Positions 1-8,051 of a stretch of 64,000 bases of DNA are shown in pieces. The notes under the pieces were generated by a model. The model saw only the letters and a program-made list of their open reading frames with translations, made no database searches and was not told where the DNA came from. Origin of the DNA: Rhodococcus opacus (GTDB lineage: Bacteria; Actinomycetota; Actinomycetes; Mycobacteriales; Mycobacteriaceae); contig NZ_JAAXPA010000003.1 of the NCBI RefSeq assembly GCF_012396235.1, forward strand, positions 359,077 to 423,076, given 5' to 3'. Within the stretch, counting starts at the first letter, position 1. Every line of letters begins with the position of its first letter. Position numbers and translations under genes: made by a program.

Positions 1-251
<251 letters not shown>

Positions 252-261
252 TCTCCCCCCC

Positions 262-305
262 ACGTGAGTGGCAAGGTGTGCTTCCGCACGCTTTGCCACT
301 CACGT
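262..305. terminator. Long hairpin after asd, GTGAGT-type palindrome
   Basis: Arms 262-281 and 286-305 pair over 20 positions with two G-U wobbles around the loop TTCC. There is no clear U-tract. It sits 11 nt after the asd stop and before the lipase start. The outer arm begins ACGTGAGTGG and belongs to the family of GTGAGT/ACTCAC palindromes seen elsewhere in the window. Likely an intrinsic or bidirectional terminator. Confidence 0.6.
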
Positions 306-332
306 CTGTTTGTGCGGGTGGACACTGGGCCG

Positions 333-1445
333 ATGAGAGTCGTCGGTGCTGCGGTGGCGGCGGTTCTGTTGCTGCTCACCGGTGCGGGCGAGGCGTCCGC
401 GCAGCCGGGAATCCTGCTGTCGCAGGAAGAACTTCCACCCGCCGCGGTCCCCGCCCAGGCAGGCGACAGCGTCCGGGTCCGCTACTCGACGCTGCGCACC
501 GCGACCGCGGCCGGTGAGTCGACCGGATCGATCTTCCTGCCCCGTGGTGATCCACCCGACGGCGGCTGGCCGGTGGTCTCCTACGCACACGGCACGGTCG
601 GGATCGCCGACCAGTGCGCACCGTCGGTCGCCGGGTTCAACTACGTCGAACTGCCCGCGATCGAACAGTGGCTCGCCGCCGGGTACGCCGTCGTGGCAAC
701 GGATTACGCGGGAATCGGCACGGCCGGTGTGAATGCCTACCTCGACGGTCCTGCGGCTGCCGCGAACGCCGTCGACATCGTCCTGGCCGCACACGACGTC
801 TACGGCGACGTGCTCAGCGACCGGTGGATCGTCACGGGACTGTCGCAGGGCGGGCACGCGACCTACTTCGCCGCCCGCGGGGCCACCACCCGGGCACCCG
901 CACTCGACTATCGGGGTGCCGTCGCCGTGGCGGCGCCGACACACCTCGAACAGCTCTTCCCGGCCGCGGGACCCGCGATTCCGGCACTGCCGACGACCGG
1001 AATCGTGAACTACGCGTTGCTGACCCTCGCCGGCATCGACGACCAGCGGCCCGAGGTCGACATCCGGCGGTATCTGTCGCCGAAGGGAATCGAATTGATG
1101 GAGCTGGCGAAGGTGACGTGCAGCCGGGAACTCGGCCGGTACCTGCTCGCCCATCCCACTGCGGTCGGCGACCTGTTCGCGGCGCCCTTGTGGAACGAGC
1201 AGTTCCGGGAGCTGTTCCGGGAGATGCAGCAGGTGCCCGTCGACGGCTTCGACCGCCCTCTGCGGGTGGTGCACAGTCTGTCCGACACGTCGGTGCCGAT
1301 TCCGTTGACGTGGGCGCAGCTCGCCGAGATGCAGCAGCACGGCGTGAAATGGGTTCACCCGACACGTGCGAGGCGGAGACGACGCCCCCACCCTACGGTT
1401 CGGACATGGGCTCAGTCATCGGAGAACTGTTACCGCTCGCGGTAG
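333..1445 (+). CDS. Secreted lipase-family alpha/beta hydrolase, C-terminus apparently lost
   Basis: 370 codons from ATG 333; an in-frame GTG lies further upstream, but 333 gives a clean signal peptide (MRVVGAAVAAVLLLL, cleavage near ASA-QP). The protein resembles the actinobacterial secretory lipase family (PF03583). It shows the nucleophile elbow GLSQGG and a probable catalytic Asp in HSLSDTSVP. The usual last 40 or so residues with the catalytic His are absent: after QHGVKW the frame turns into Arg-rich sequence and runs 40 nt into the next gene through that gene's promoter. The 3' end was probably lost by deletion or frameshift, so the product may be inactive. Exported hydrolase of unknown substrate. 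Confidence 0.6.
   Translation: MRVVGAAVAAVLLLLTGAGEASAQPGILLSQEELPPAAVPAQAGDSVRVRYSTLRTATAAGESTGSIFLPRGDPPDGGWPVVSYAHGTVGIADQCAPSVAGFNYVELPAIEQWLAAGYAVVATDYAGIGTAGVNAYLDGPAAAANAVDIVLAAHDVYGDVLSDRWIVTGLSQGGHATYFAARGATTRAPALDYRGAVAVAAPTHLEQLFPAAGPAIPALPTTGIVNYALLTLAGIDDQRPEVDIRRYLSPKGIELMELAKVTCSRELGRYLLAHPTAVGDLFAAPLWNEQFRELFREMQQVPVDGFDRPLRVVHSLSDTSVPIPLTWAQLAEMQQHGVKWVHPTRARRRRRPHPTVRTWAQSSENCYRSR
1394..1399 (+). promoter_or_regulatory. -10 element TACGGT of a leaderless promoter
   Basis: TACGGT lies 6 nt before ATG 1406 and no Shine-Dalgarno is visible. This spacing recurs before several other genes here and predicts a leaderless mRNA. It lies inside the 3' end of the lipase frame. Confidence 0.4.
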
Positions 1446-2071
1446 GTGTCGCGATCTCGCCGATCCCGATCATCGCCGTCATCCTGATGCTGCTGTCGAA
1501 GCGTGCGGGCGGTGCGAGCGCGGGCTTCGGTGTCGGCTGGATACTGGGCATCCTCGTCGCGACGGGCATCTTCATGCTCCTCGCCGGCAGCATCGACACG
1601 TCCGACTCCGAAGGTCCCTCCGCGACAGCGTCCTGGGTGAAGGTAATTCTCGGTGTGCTGCTGCTCCTGCTCGCGGGACGGCAGTGGAGAAGCCGCAATG
1701 CCCACGCGGAGCCACCGAAGTGGATGCAGGCCATCGACGACCTGAACTTCGTGAAATCCACCGGACTCGGATTTGCGCTGGCGGCAATCAATCCCAAGAA
1801 CCTGCTGCTCTGCGTGTCCGCGGGCGTCGGGATCGGCACGGCCGGCGTGAACGGCAGCGAGCAGGTGGTGGCCCTGATCGTGTACACCGTGCTGGCCGGA
1901 TCGACCGTCCTCGTCCCGGTGATCGCCTACGCCGTCGCCGCAGACAAGATGCGGGGGACCCTCGACAATCTCAAGGTTTGGCTCCAGGCCAACAACGCCG
2001 CGGTGATGAGCGTGCTGCTACTCGTGATGGGCGCCGTCGTCCTGGGCAAGGGTTTCGGCGGCTTGTTCTGA
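1406..2071 (+). CDS. GAP-family (Sap) membrane protein
   Basis: 221 residues with about six hydrophobic segments: MGSVIGELLPLAVGVAISPIPIIAVILM (shown only by its start and end residues 1-28), then around 35-55, 75-90, 120-145, 150-170 and 195-215. The SPIPIIAVILML and INPKNLLL motifs are typical of the GAP/Sap family (PF11139), related to LysE-type exporters. M. tuberculosis Sap takes part in sulfolipid transport, and other members act with glycopeptidolipid export. The substrate here is unknown. The start is set by the -10 at 1394. The last 54 nt overlap the convergent BrkB-like gene. Confidence 0.75.
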   Translation: MGSVIGELLPLAVGVAISPIPIIAVILMLLSKRAGGASAGFGVGWILGILVATGIFMLLAGSIDTSDSEGPSATASWVKVILGVLLLLLAGRQWRSRNAHAEPPKWMQAIDDLNFVKSTGLGFALAAINPKNLLLCVSAGVGIGTAGVNGSEQVVALIVYTVLAGSTVLVPVIAYAVAADKMRGTLDNLKVWLQANNAAVMSVLLLVMGAVVLGKGFGGLF

Positions 2072-2959
2072 CGCGACGGCGTCCGGTCCGCGCAGGTAAT
2101 GACCGACGTAGCCCTCGTCGAGCGCGATGGCCTTGACGATCACCGCGGAACCCACGATGACGACGGAGAGGACGAACAGCCAGCTGATCGCGGTGAACAC
2201 CAGGCCGAGCGGCCCGAATTGGTGTTGCGCGGCGGCGGTGATCCGGGGCAGGACGAGACGTCCGCCGACGTGGAGAGCGGTGAGCGCGGCGGCGGTCAGC
2301 GCGCCCGTCGCCCAGAGCACGCGACCCTTGAGGGTGCCTATCGTCAACAGGTACGGGCTGAGGGTCCACACGGCCATCCACACCGCGAACTCCCCGGCGA
2401 CGGCGAGAGGTGGCCCGATGAATCGGATGCTCGTAAGCTCGCTGGCCACGCCGATCGCCGTCCCCGACAGCGCAACGGCGAACAGGACGACGAGCCACCG
2501 CCAGGCGTCTCGGAGATTGATCGACGGGACGTTCCAGATCTTTCCGTAGATCCGGGCGAGGGCCCTCGCGAAGGACGTACCGCTGATCGCGATCATCAGC
2601 AGACCGACGACCCCGAACGCGGCGAAGGAGGCGTCGGTGGTGTCGACGGTGCCGGACGTGGACGTCAGTTCCGTGGGGTCGAAGCCGAACTGGGTCTTGA
2701 TGGTGCGTGCGGTCACGTTCCAACTGCTCAGCGTCGACGCCGCAATCATCACGGGCAGCACCGACGTGAAGATCCTGGCGGCGAGCGTCATCGACCGGTC
2801 GACGAGTTCGATCTCGATCAGCCCGTCGATGACGCGCCGAACGGTACGGCCGGGAGGTGTGCCCTGCAACCAGCCGTTGGCCGTTTCGGTGCGCGCGGCC
2901 AGAGCTTCCCTGGCCAGCGCCACAGACAGTTTCGTCGACCGCACACCTCGAGCGAACAC
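2018..2959 (-). CDS. YihY/BrkB-family inner-membrane protein
   Basis: 313 residues, GTG start; later in-frame GTG codons are possible starts. About six membrane segments, with the family pattern of an N-terminal amphipathic part (RSMTLAARIFTSVLPVMIAAS), a long extracytoplasmic loop, then four tight helices ending in SWLFVLSVVIVGSAVIVKA (PF03631). The family was once called ribonuclease BN in error; its biochemical role is unknown. Its 3' end overlaps the convergent GAP-family gene by 54 nt. It lies next to the formylglycine-generating enzyme gene on the same strand with a 45-nt gap, so the two could share a transcript. Confidence 0.8.
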   Translation of the reverse strand: MFARGVRSTKLSVALAREALAARTETANGWLQGTPPGRTVRRVIDGLIEIELVDRSMTLAARIFTSVLPVMIAASTLSSWNVTARTIKTQFGFDPTELTSTSGTVDTTDASFAAFGVVGLLMIAISGTSFARALARIYGKIWNVPSINLRDAWRWLVVLFAVALSGTAIGVASELTSIRFIGPPLAVAGEFAVWMAVWTLSPYLLTIGTLKGRVLWATGALTAAALTALHVGGRLVLPRITAAAQHQFGPLGLVFTAISWLFVLSVVIVGSAVIVKAIALDEGYVGHYLRGPDAVASEQAAETLAQDDGAHHE

Positions 2960-2976
2960 CGTTCGGGCCCGCTTGT

Positions 2977-3020
2977 CATCATCCGCGTCAGGTGAGAACG
3001 CCCGTCACGGGCGGATGATG
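2977..3020 (-). terminator. Inverted repeat at the 3' end of the formylglycine-generating enzyme gene
   Basis: CATCATCCGC at 2977-2986 pairs with GCGGATGATG at 3011-3020. A nested GCCCG/CGGGC hairpin at 2999-3011 contains the stop codon of the minus-strand gene. There is no T-tract, so terminator activity is uncertain. Confidence 0.35.
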
Positions 3021-3943
3021 CACCGGAACCCGATGTGGCACGTCGACGTCTCCTCGGTGTCACCCTGCCGGGCCGAGGGTCGGTAGCGCAGGCAGTAGTT
3101 GGGCGCGCAGAGATGCGAGCCGCCCTTGATCACGCGGCGCGCGTAGGGCTCGTCCGAGTTCTCGGCGCGTGCCGTGTCGACTCTCGGGTTGGTCGGAATG
3201 CAGCAGGAACTGGTGGGTGCGACGTTCTTCCCGCTCTCGGAGTGATCCACCGTGAAGTAGTCGGTGGTCCATTCCCACACGTTGCCGGCCATGTCACTGA
3301 GGTCGTAACCGTTGGGCCGGAAATGGCCGACCGGCGACGTCCCGGCGTAGCCGTCCTCGAGGAGGTTCTCCCACGGGAACCGTCCCTGCCAGACGTTCCC
3401 GCCGGGCCTGCCGCCCGGTTCGTGCTCCTCGCCCCACACGAACGGCTTCCGGTCCAGGCCGCCGCGGGCCGCGAACTCCCATTCGGCCTCGGTCGGCAGG
3501 TCCTTGCCCGCCCACTCCGCGTAGGCGCGGGCGTCGAACCACGACACGTGCGTGACGGGATGGCGTTCGCGTCCGCCGACGTTGCTGCCCGGACCCTCGG
3601 GGTGCCGCCAGTCCGCGCCCGCGGTGAACGACCACCAGCGGGTGTAGTCGTCGAGCGGGACGGGTCCCGGTGTCGGGGTGAACACCAGCGAACCGGGCAC
3701 GAGCAGAGCCGGATCCGCGCCCGGGTACTGCGCGGGGTCGGGGGCGATCTCGGCGGTCGTGACGTGACCGGTGTCCTTCACGAATCGCCGGAACTCGGCG
3801 ACGGTGACCTGGTGCGTGTCCATCCAGAACCCGTCGACGGTCACCTGGTGGACGGGCCGTTCCTCGGGGTAGAAGTCCTCCGAACCCATCCAGAAGGTGC
3901 CCCCGGGGATCCACGCCATGTTCTTCGGAGCTGCACCAGTCAT
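3005..3943 (-). CDS. Formylglycine-generating enzyme (sulfatase-modifying factor family)
   Basis: 312 residues from ATG 3943, chosen because family homology starts at PKNMAWIPGGTFWMGS. Domain FGE-sulfatase (PF03781) spans the whole protein: HPVTHVSWFDARAYAEWAG, LPTEAEWEFAARGG and DMAGNVWEWTTD. The copper-binding catalytic pair is present as C279 and C284 in HLCAPNYCLRYR, the spacing of the Streptomyces enzyme (C272/C277), and a CC pair precedes it. This makes a genuine formylglycine synthase more likely than a non-catalytic relative. It oxidises a sulfatase cysteine to formylglycine with O2 and Cu(I). No sulfatase lies in this window. A multicopper oxidase is transcribed divergently 133 bp away. 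Confidence 0.88.
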   Translation of the reverse strand: MTGAAPKNMAWIPGGTFWMGSEDFYPEERPVHQVTVDGFWMDTHQVTVAEFRRFVKDTGHVTTAEIAPDPAQYPGADPALLVPGSLVFTPTPGPVPLDDYTRWWSFTAGADWRHPEGPGSNVGGRERHPVTHVSWFDARAYAEWAGKDLPTEAEWEFAARGGLDRKPFVWGEEHEPGGRPGGNVWQGRFPWENLLEDGYAGTSPVGHFRPNGYDLSDMAGNVWEWTTDYFTVDHSESGKNVAPTSSCCIPTNPRVDTARAENSDEPYARRVIKGGSHLCAPNYCLRYRPSARQGDTEETSTCHIGFRCIIRP

Positions 3944-4076
3944 GGGGTCAGACTGGCACGACGACGGCCGCCGTGCGAAGGGACGTCCCGTAAACCCGGT
4001 GAGAGGGGCAACGGTTGCGGTACCGTCGGCTACTCGATTCGCAATGCTGTTCTCACCGTGCAGGGGGCTCCTCCGA

Positions 4077-5870
4077 ATGGATGGACGGATTCCGCGTAGG
4101 TCGTTCGTTCGTGGACTGGCGCTGACGGCCGGGCTGGGGGCGGTCGGGGTGGGATCGGCGAGCGCGTACCCGTTCGGGATCGATCCGCTGCGGCCGTTCG
4201 TCTTCTCCTCGCCGCCGCTCCAGCCGTTCCGGGAACAGTTGCCGCCGTTGCCGATGATGGGTGGGAGCTCCGTCGAGGTGCACGCGAACAGCACGACGCA
4301 CGTGTTCCATCCCGACCTGCCGGCGTCCCCGGCGCTCGGCTACGGCGGCATGGACTACCTGGGCCCGACGATCGAAGCCCACGTCGGTGAACGGACCTCA
4401 CTGACCTACCGCAACGACATCGCGAGCAACCCCCTCGCCGCCGACGTCGACACGCGGATCCACGGCGTGAGCGAGCAGGACCGCACCCAGGTGCCGACGT
4501 CGCTGCACCTGCACGGCGGACGGACGCCCCCCGAGTTCGACGGACACCCCGAGGACACGCTGCGGCCCGGGCAGGGGATGGTGCACGAGTTCCCGAACCG
4601 GCAGGAGGCCTGCGCGCTCTGGTATCACGACCACGCGATGGGCGTCACCCGGCTCAACATCTACGCCGGGCTGGCAGGCATGTACCTGCTGCGCGACGAG
4701 TACGACACCGGGGGGACCGGCAACCCGCTCGGTCTGCCCTCGGGGGAGTTCGAACTTCCGCTGGTGTTGCAGGACAAGAACTTCACCGACGACGGACGGC
4801 AGAGTGTCCGGTCCAACCCGCTGAATCCGCAGGGCAGCTGGGAGGCCGCCACACCTGGTGACGTGGGGGTGGTGAACGGCAAGGTGTGGCCGGAAATGTC
4901 GGTGGCACGGGGCCTGTACCGCCTGCGGATGGTGAACGCCGCATCGTTCAGCGTGTGGAATCTGTTCTTCGAGAACCGGATGAGGTTCTGGGTGATCGGC
5001 GCCGAGGGCGGGTTGCTCGACGCGCCGGTCGCCACCGACCACGTCCGGCTCGGACCCGGCGAGCGGGTGGACCTCCTCGTCGACTTCGGGACCCTCGCAC
5101 CCGGCACGACGGTGGAACTGCGTAACGACGAGCCGATTCCGGCGCAGGTCGCGCAGCGCGGGGTGCAGATCATGCCGCGGTTCTGCCGGTTCCGGGTGGG
5201 GACCGCCGCCGGGTTCACCGGTGGCGTGCCGGAGACTTTGCGGGGCGCAAGCCGTGGTCTCGCCGTCCTCCCGCCCGTCGCGCGGCCGTCGGTGGTGCGC
5301 AACGTGTCGGTGATGCAGCTCGCGCAGGGTCTCGGTCAGCCGTCGCCGCTGATGTCGCTGAACAACCTGCGTTACACGACCGACGACATCGAGATGCCCC
5401 GGCAGGGGACGGTCGAGCAGTGGAACATCGTCAACGTCACGCCCGAACCGCATCCGATCCACCTGCATCTGGTGACGTTCCGGGTGATCGGACGGCAGGC
5501 GATCGACACGAACGCCCTGATGCAGGCGGTCCCGGTGCCCGCGGTCGGGATGCGGTGGACGCCGTCGGCGGACCCGTTCGTGCTCGGGCCGAACCTGGCG
5601 CCCCAGGTGTGGGAGTCGGGGTTCAAGGACACGGTGATCGCGGACGCGAACTCGATCACCCGGATCGTCGTCCGGTTCCCGACCGCCGACGAACTCGGCT
5701 TCGACCCGGACGCCACGTTCGGGATGTCGGCGCACACGATGGACCACTCCGAAGGCGGACACGGCCACATGGAGCAGTCGTCGCATCCCCTTCAGGGCTA
5801 CGTGTGGCACTGCCACATGCTCGACCACGAGGACCACGACATGATGCTGCGGTACCGCCTGGTGCCCTAG
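4077..5870 (+). CDS. Tat-exported multicopper oxidase (CotA/phenoxazinone-synthase-like)
   Basis: 597 residues. ATG 4077 has a purine-rich AGGGGG upstream and directly begins a Tat signal, RRSFVRGLALTAGLG, ending near SASA. An in-frame ATG at 4044 is an alternative. Three cupredoxin domains. The copper-ligand motifs are HLHGG near residue 145, WYHDHAMG near 183, HPIHLHLVTF near 460 and WHCHMLDHEDHDMM near 577, so both the type 1 and trinuclear centres look complete. It should oxidise phenolics, metals or Cu(I) outside the membrane with four-electron reduction of O2. Divergent from the copper-dependent formylglycine-generating enzyme; a perfect palindromic terminator follows. Confidence 0.9.
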   Translation: MDGRIPRRSFVRGLALTAGLGAVGVGSASAYPFGIDPLRPFVFSSPPLQPFREQLPPLPMMGGSSVEVHANSTTHVFHPDLPASPALGYGGMDYLGPTIEAHVGERTSLTYRNDIASNPLAADVDTRIHGVSEQDRTQVPTSLHLHGGRTPPEFDGHPEDTLRPGQGMVHEFPNRQEACALWYHDHAMGVTRLNIYAGLAGMYLLRDEYDTGGTGNPLGLPSGEFELPLVLQDKNFTDDGRQSVRSNPLNPQGSWEAATPGDVGVVNGKVWPEMSVARGLYRLRMVNAASFSVWNLFFENRMRFWVIGAEGGLLDAPVATDHVRLGPGERVDLLVDFGTLAPGTTVELRNDEPIPAQVAQRGVQIMPRFCRFRVGTAAGFTGGVPETLRGASRGLAVLPPVARPSVVRNVSVMQLAQGLGQPSPLMSLNNLRYTTDDIEMPRQGTVEQWNIVNVTPEPHPIHLHLVTFRVIGRQAIDTNALMQAVPVPAVGMRWTPSADPFVLGPNLAPQVWESGFKDTVIADANSITRIVVRFPTADELGFDPDATFGMSAHTMDHSEGGHGHMEQSSHPLQGYVWHCHMLDHEDHDMMLRYRLVP

Positions 5871-5918
5871 GCCCGTGAGTACTTATTAACCGCCGGACGT
5901 TAATAAGTACTCACGGGC
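5871..5918. terminator. Perfect 20-bp palindromic terminator
   Basis: Arms 5871-5890 and 5899-5918 are exact reverse complements, with loop CGCCGGAC. It starts directly after the oxidase stop codon. The arm GCCCGTGAGTACTTATTAAC carries the GTGAGT core of the palindrome family and is close to the copy at 13361-13404. Confidence 0.75.
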
Positions 5919-5938
5919 GCGTAGCGCAAACTTAAAAG

Positions 5939-5972
5939 CAGTCTGGACTGTTTTCTTTTTTCCGCCTACAGT
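5939..5972 (+). promoter_or_regulatory. tetR-operon promoter with overlapping operator palindrome
   Basis: CAGTC-TG-GACTG (5939-5950) is a perfect inverted repeat flanked by AAAA and TTTT runs, as expected for a TetR-family operator. It covers a possible -35 TGGACT at 5944-5949. The -10 TACAGT at 5967-5972 follows after 17 nt, and GTG 5980 begins 7 nt after that. This suggests autoregulation and a leaderless transcript. Confidence 0.55.
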
Positions 5973-5979
5973 GCTGGGT

Positions 5980-6564
5980 GTGACACCTGACACAGAAGTA
6001 GTCAAGCCGGCCCGCACGCAGGCCGAGCGGACCGCGGCGATGCGCACGAAGCTGCTCGACGCGGCCGTAGACTCCCTGGTCGAGCTCGGGTACGCCCGCA
6101 CCACCACGCAGGGCATCGCCCGTCGGGCGGGGGTGTCGCGCGGCGCGCAGCTGCACCATTTCCCGACCAAGGAGTCGCTGGTGGTGGCCGCCGTGGAACA
6201 TCTCGTGGACAAGCGGCTGCAGGAGATCCTCGCCGCCGAAGTGGATGCAGGTCGGGGCGTCGAAGTGCTCGCCGACGCCTTCTCCGGCCCGCTGTTCTAT
6301 GCGGCCCTCGAGCTGTGGGTGGCCGCCCGTACCGACCCGGCGCTGTACGAGGCGACGGTTCCGCTCGAGCGGAAGGTCAACGACGCTCTGCGCCGCGGGT
6401 CGGCGGCGGTGTTCGGCGATCGGTTCGACGCCGACGCCATCGAGCTCACTATCGAATTGGTTCGCGGTCTGGCGGTGTCGGCACTGTTCCGCACCCCCGA
6501 GGCCGAACAGTCACTACGCGCGCGGTTGTTGCCCGTGTGGGAATCGAAGGTGGAGAAGTCGTGA
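5980..6564 (+). CDS. TetR/AcrR-family transcriptional regulator
   Basis: 194 residues. GTG 5980 is preferred over GTG 5971 because it lies at the expected leaderless position 7 nt after the -10. The N-terminal helix-turn-helix reads TTTQGIARRAGVSRGAQLHHFPTKESLV (residues about 33-60, motif ends given), with the usual HHFPTKE recognition end. The C-terminal ligand domain is divergent. The stop overlaps the start of the monooxygenase gene (GTGA), so the regulator is the first gene of the operon it most likely represses. The inducer is unknown; a steroid or terpenoid ketone is plausible from the neighbours. Confidence 0.85.
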   Translation: MTPDTEVVKPARTQAERTAAMRTKLLDAAVDSLVELGYARTTTQGIARRAGVSRGAQLHHFPTKESLVVAAVEHLVDKRLQEILAAEVDAGRGVEVLADAFSGPLFYAALELWVAARTDPALYEATVPLERKVNDALRRGSAAVFGDRFDADAIELTIELVRGLAVSALFRTPEAEQSLRARLLPVWESKVEKS

Positions 6565-8051
6565 ATCTTCCGCAGCACGTACACACCCTCATCGTGGGGG
6601 CAGGTTTCGCCGGTATGGGACTGGCGGCGCGCATCCTGCAGACGCAGCCGCAGGCCGACGTCCTGATCATCGAGCGCGGCGACGACGTCGGCGGCACGTG
6701 GCGAGACAACACCTATCCGGGGTGTGCGTGCGACGTTCCGACGTCGCTGTACTCGTATTCGTTCGCGCCGAGCGCCGACTGGAGTCACACGTTCGCCCGC
6801 CAACCCGAGATCCACCGTTACCTGAAGAAGGTCGCGGCCGACACCGGTGTCCGGTCCCGGGTGGTGACCGATTGTGAACTGCAGGAAGCGCACTGGGACG
6901 ATGGCGAGACCATCTGGACCGTCCGGACGAGCCGCGGAACGCTGACCGCCGATGTCGTGGTGGCCGCGACCGGTGCGCTGTCGACGCCCAGCGTCCCGGA
7001 CATGCCGGGGCTGGAGACGTTCGGCGGCACCACGTTCCATTCGGCGACGTGGAACCACGACCACGACCTCACCGGTGAGCGCGTGGCCGTGATCGGCACC
7101 GGTGCGTCTGCGGTGCAGTTCGTCCCGGAGATCGCGCCGGCGGCCGAGCATCTCACCGTGTTCCAGCGCACGCCCGCCTGGGTGATCCCGCGCCTCGACC
7201 GCGAACTGTCCGGCTCAGAGAAGGGCCTCTACCGGCGACTGCCGTTGGTGCAGAAGGCTGTCCGTGGGTCCGTGTACAGCTTCCGCGAGGCCCTGGGTGG
7301 TGTGCTCGCGCACGCGACCGGGCTGCTGCCGGTGTTCGAAATGGTAGCCAAGGTGCACCTGCGCAGGCAGGTGCGCGATCCCGAACTGCGCCGCAAGCTC
7401 ACGCCGAACTTCACGATCGGCTGCAAGCGGATGCTGCTGTCGAATGACTGGCTCCGGACCCTCGACCGTCCCGACGTCACGCTCGTAGACGCGGGACTCG
7501 CCGGGGTCACGCCGGACGGCGTGGTCGACGCGGTGGGGGGCGTGCACAAGGTCGACACCATCATCTTCGCGACCGGCTTCACGCCGACGGAACCTCCTGT
7601 GGCGCAGGCGTTGCGCGGTGCGAACGGCCGCACGCTCGCCGAGCACTGGGACGGGAGCCCGAGCGCGTACAAGGGGACCACCGTCGCCGGGTTCCCCAAC
7701 CTGTTCCTGATGTACGGTCCCAACACCAACCTCGGGCACAGCTCCATCGTCTACATGCTCGAATCGCAGTCCGCGTACATCGCCGACGCATTGAACACGA
7801 TGCACCACAGCGGCATCACCGCCTTCGAGGTCACCGAGGAGGCGCAGCGCCGGTACAACACCCGCATCCAGTCCGACCTGCAGTCCACCGTCTGGAACAA
7901 GGGCGGCTGCTCGAGCTGGTACTACGACTCCGAGGGACGGAACTCCGTCCAGTGGCCGACCTTCACCTGGAAGTTCCGCTCCCAGCTGCAGCGCTTCGAC
8001 CAGGAAAACTACGTCTCACGACGCAGGGTCGCGAAGGAGACCGTCGCGTGA
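6561..8051 (+). CDS. Baeyer-Villiger-type flavin monooxygenase
   Basis: 496 residues, GTG start overlapping the tetR stop. FAD-binding GAGFAG at 13-18, then the type I Baeyer-Villiger fingerprint FxGxxxHxxxW as FGGTTFHSATW (about 154-164). The NADPH-binding Rossmann motif is VIGTGASAVQ. ATGF (IIFATGF) occurs near residue 340. These features mark an NADPH- and O2-dependent enzyme that inserts oxygen next to a ketone to give an ester or lactone. Translational coupling upstream and downstream with a cholesterol-oxidase-like gene suggests that it acts on a ketone made by that enzyme. The substrate cannot be read from the sequence. Confidence 0.87.
   Translation: MNLPQHVHTLIVGAGFAGMGLAARILQTQPQADVLIIERGDDVGGTWRDNTYPGCACDVPTSLYSYSFAPSADWSHTFARQPEIHRYLKKVAADTGVRSRVVTDCELQEAHWDDGETIWTVRTSRGTLTADVVVAATGALSTPSVPDMPGLETFGGTTFHSATWNHDHDLTGERVAVIGTGASAVQFVPEIAPAAEHLTVFQRTPAWVIPRLDRELSGSEKGLYRRLPLVQKAVRGSVYSFREALGGVLAHATGLLPVFEMVAKVHLRRQVRDPELRRKLTPNFTIGCKRMLLSNDWLRTLDRPDVTLVDAGLAGVTPDGVVDAVGGVHKVDTIIFATGFTPTEPPVAQALRGANGRTLAEHWDGSPSAYKGTTVAGFPNLFLMYGPNTNLGHSSIVYMLESQSAYIADALNTMHHSGITAFEVTEEAQRRYNTRIQSDLQSTVWNKGGCSSWYYDSEGRNSVQWPTFTWKFRSQLQRFDQENYVSRRRVAKETVA

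Noticed and set aside
4398..5837. 479-codon minus-strand frame opposite the multicopper oxidase
   Set aside because: Composition is His/Arg/Val-rich as expected for an antisense shadow; no motif, and the sense gene is certain.
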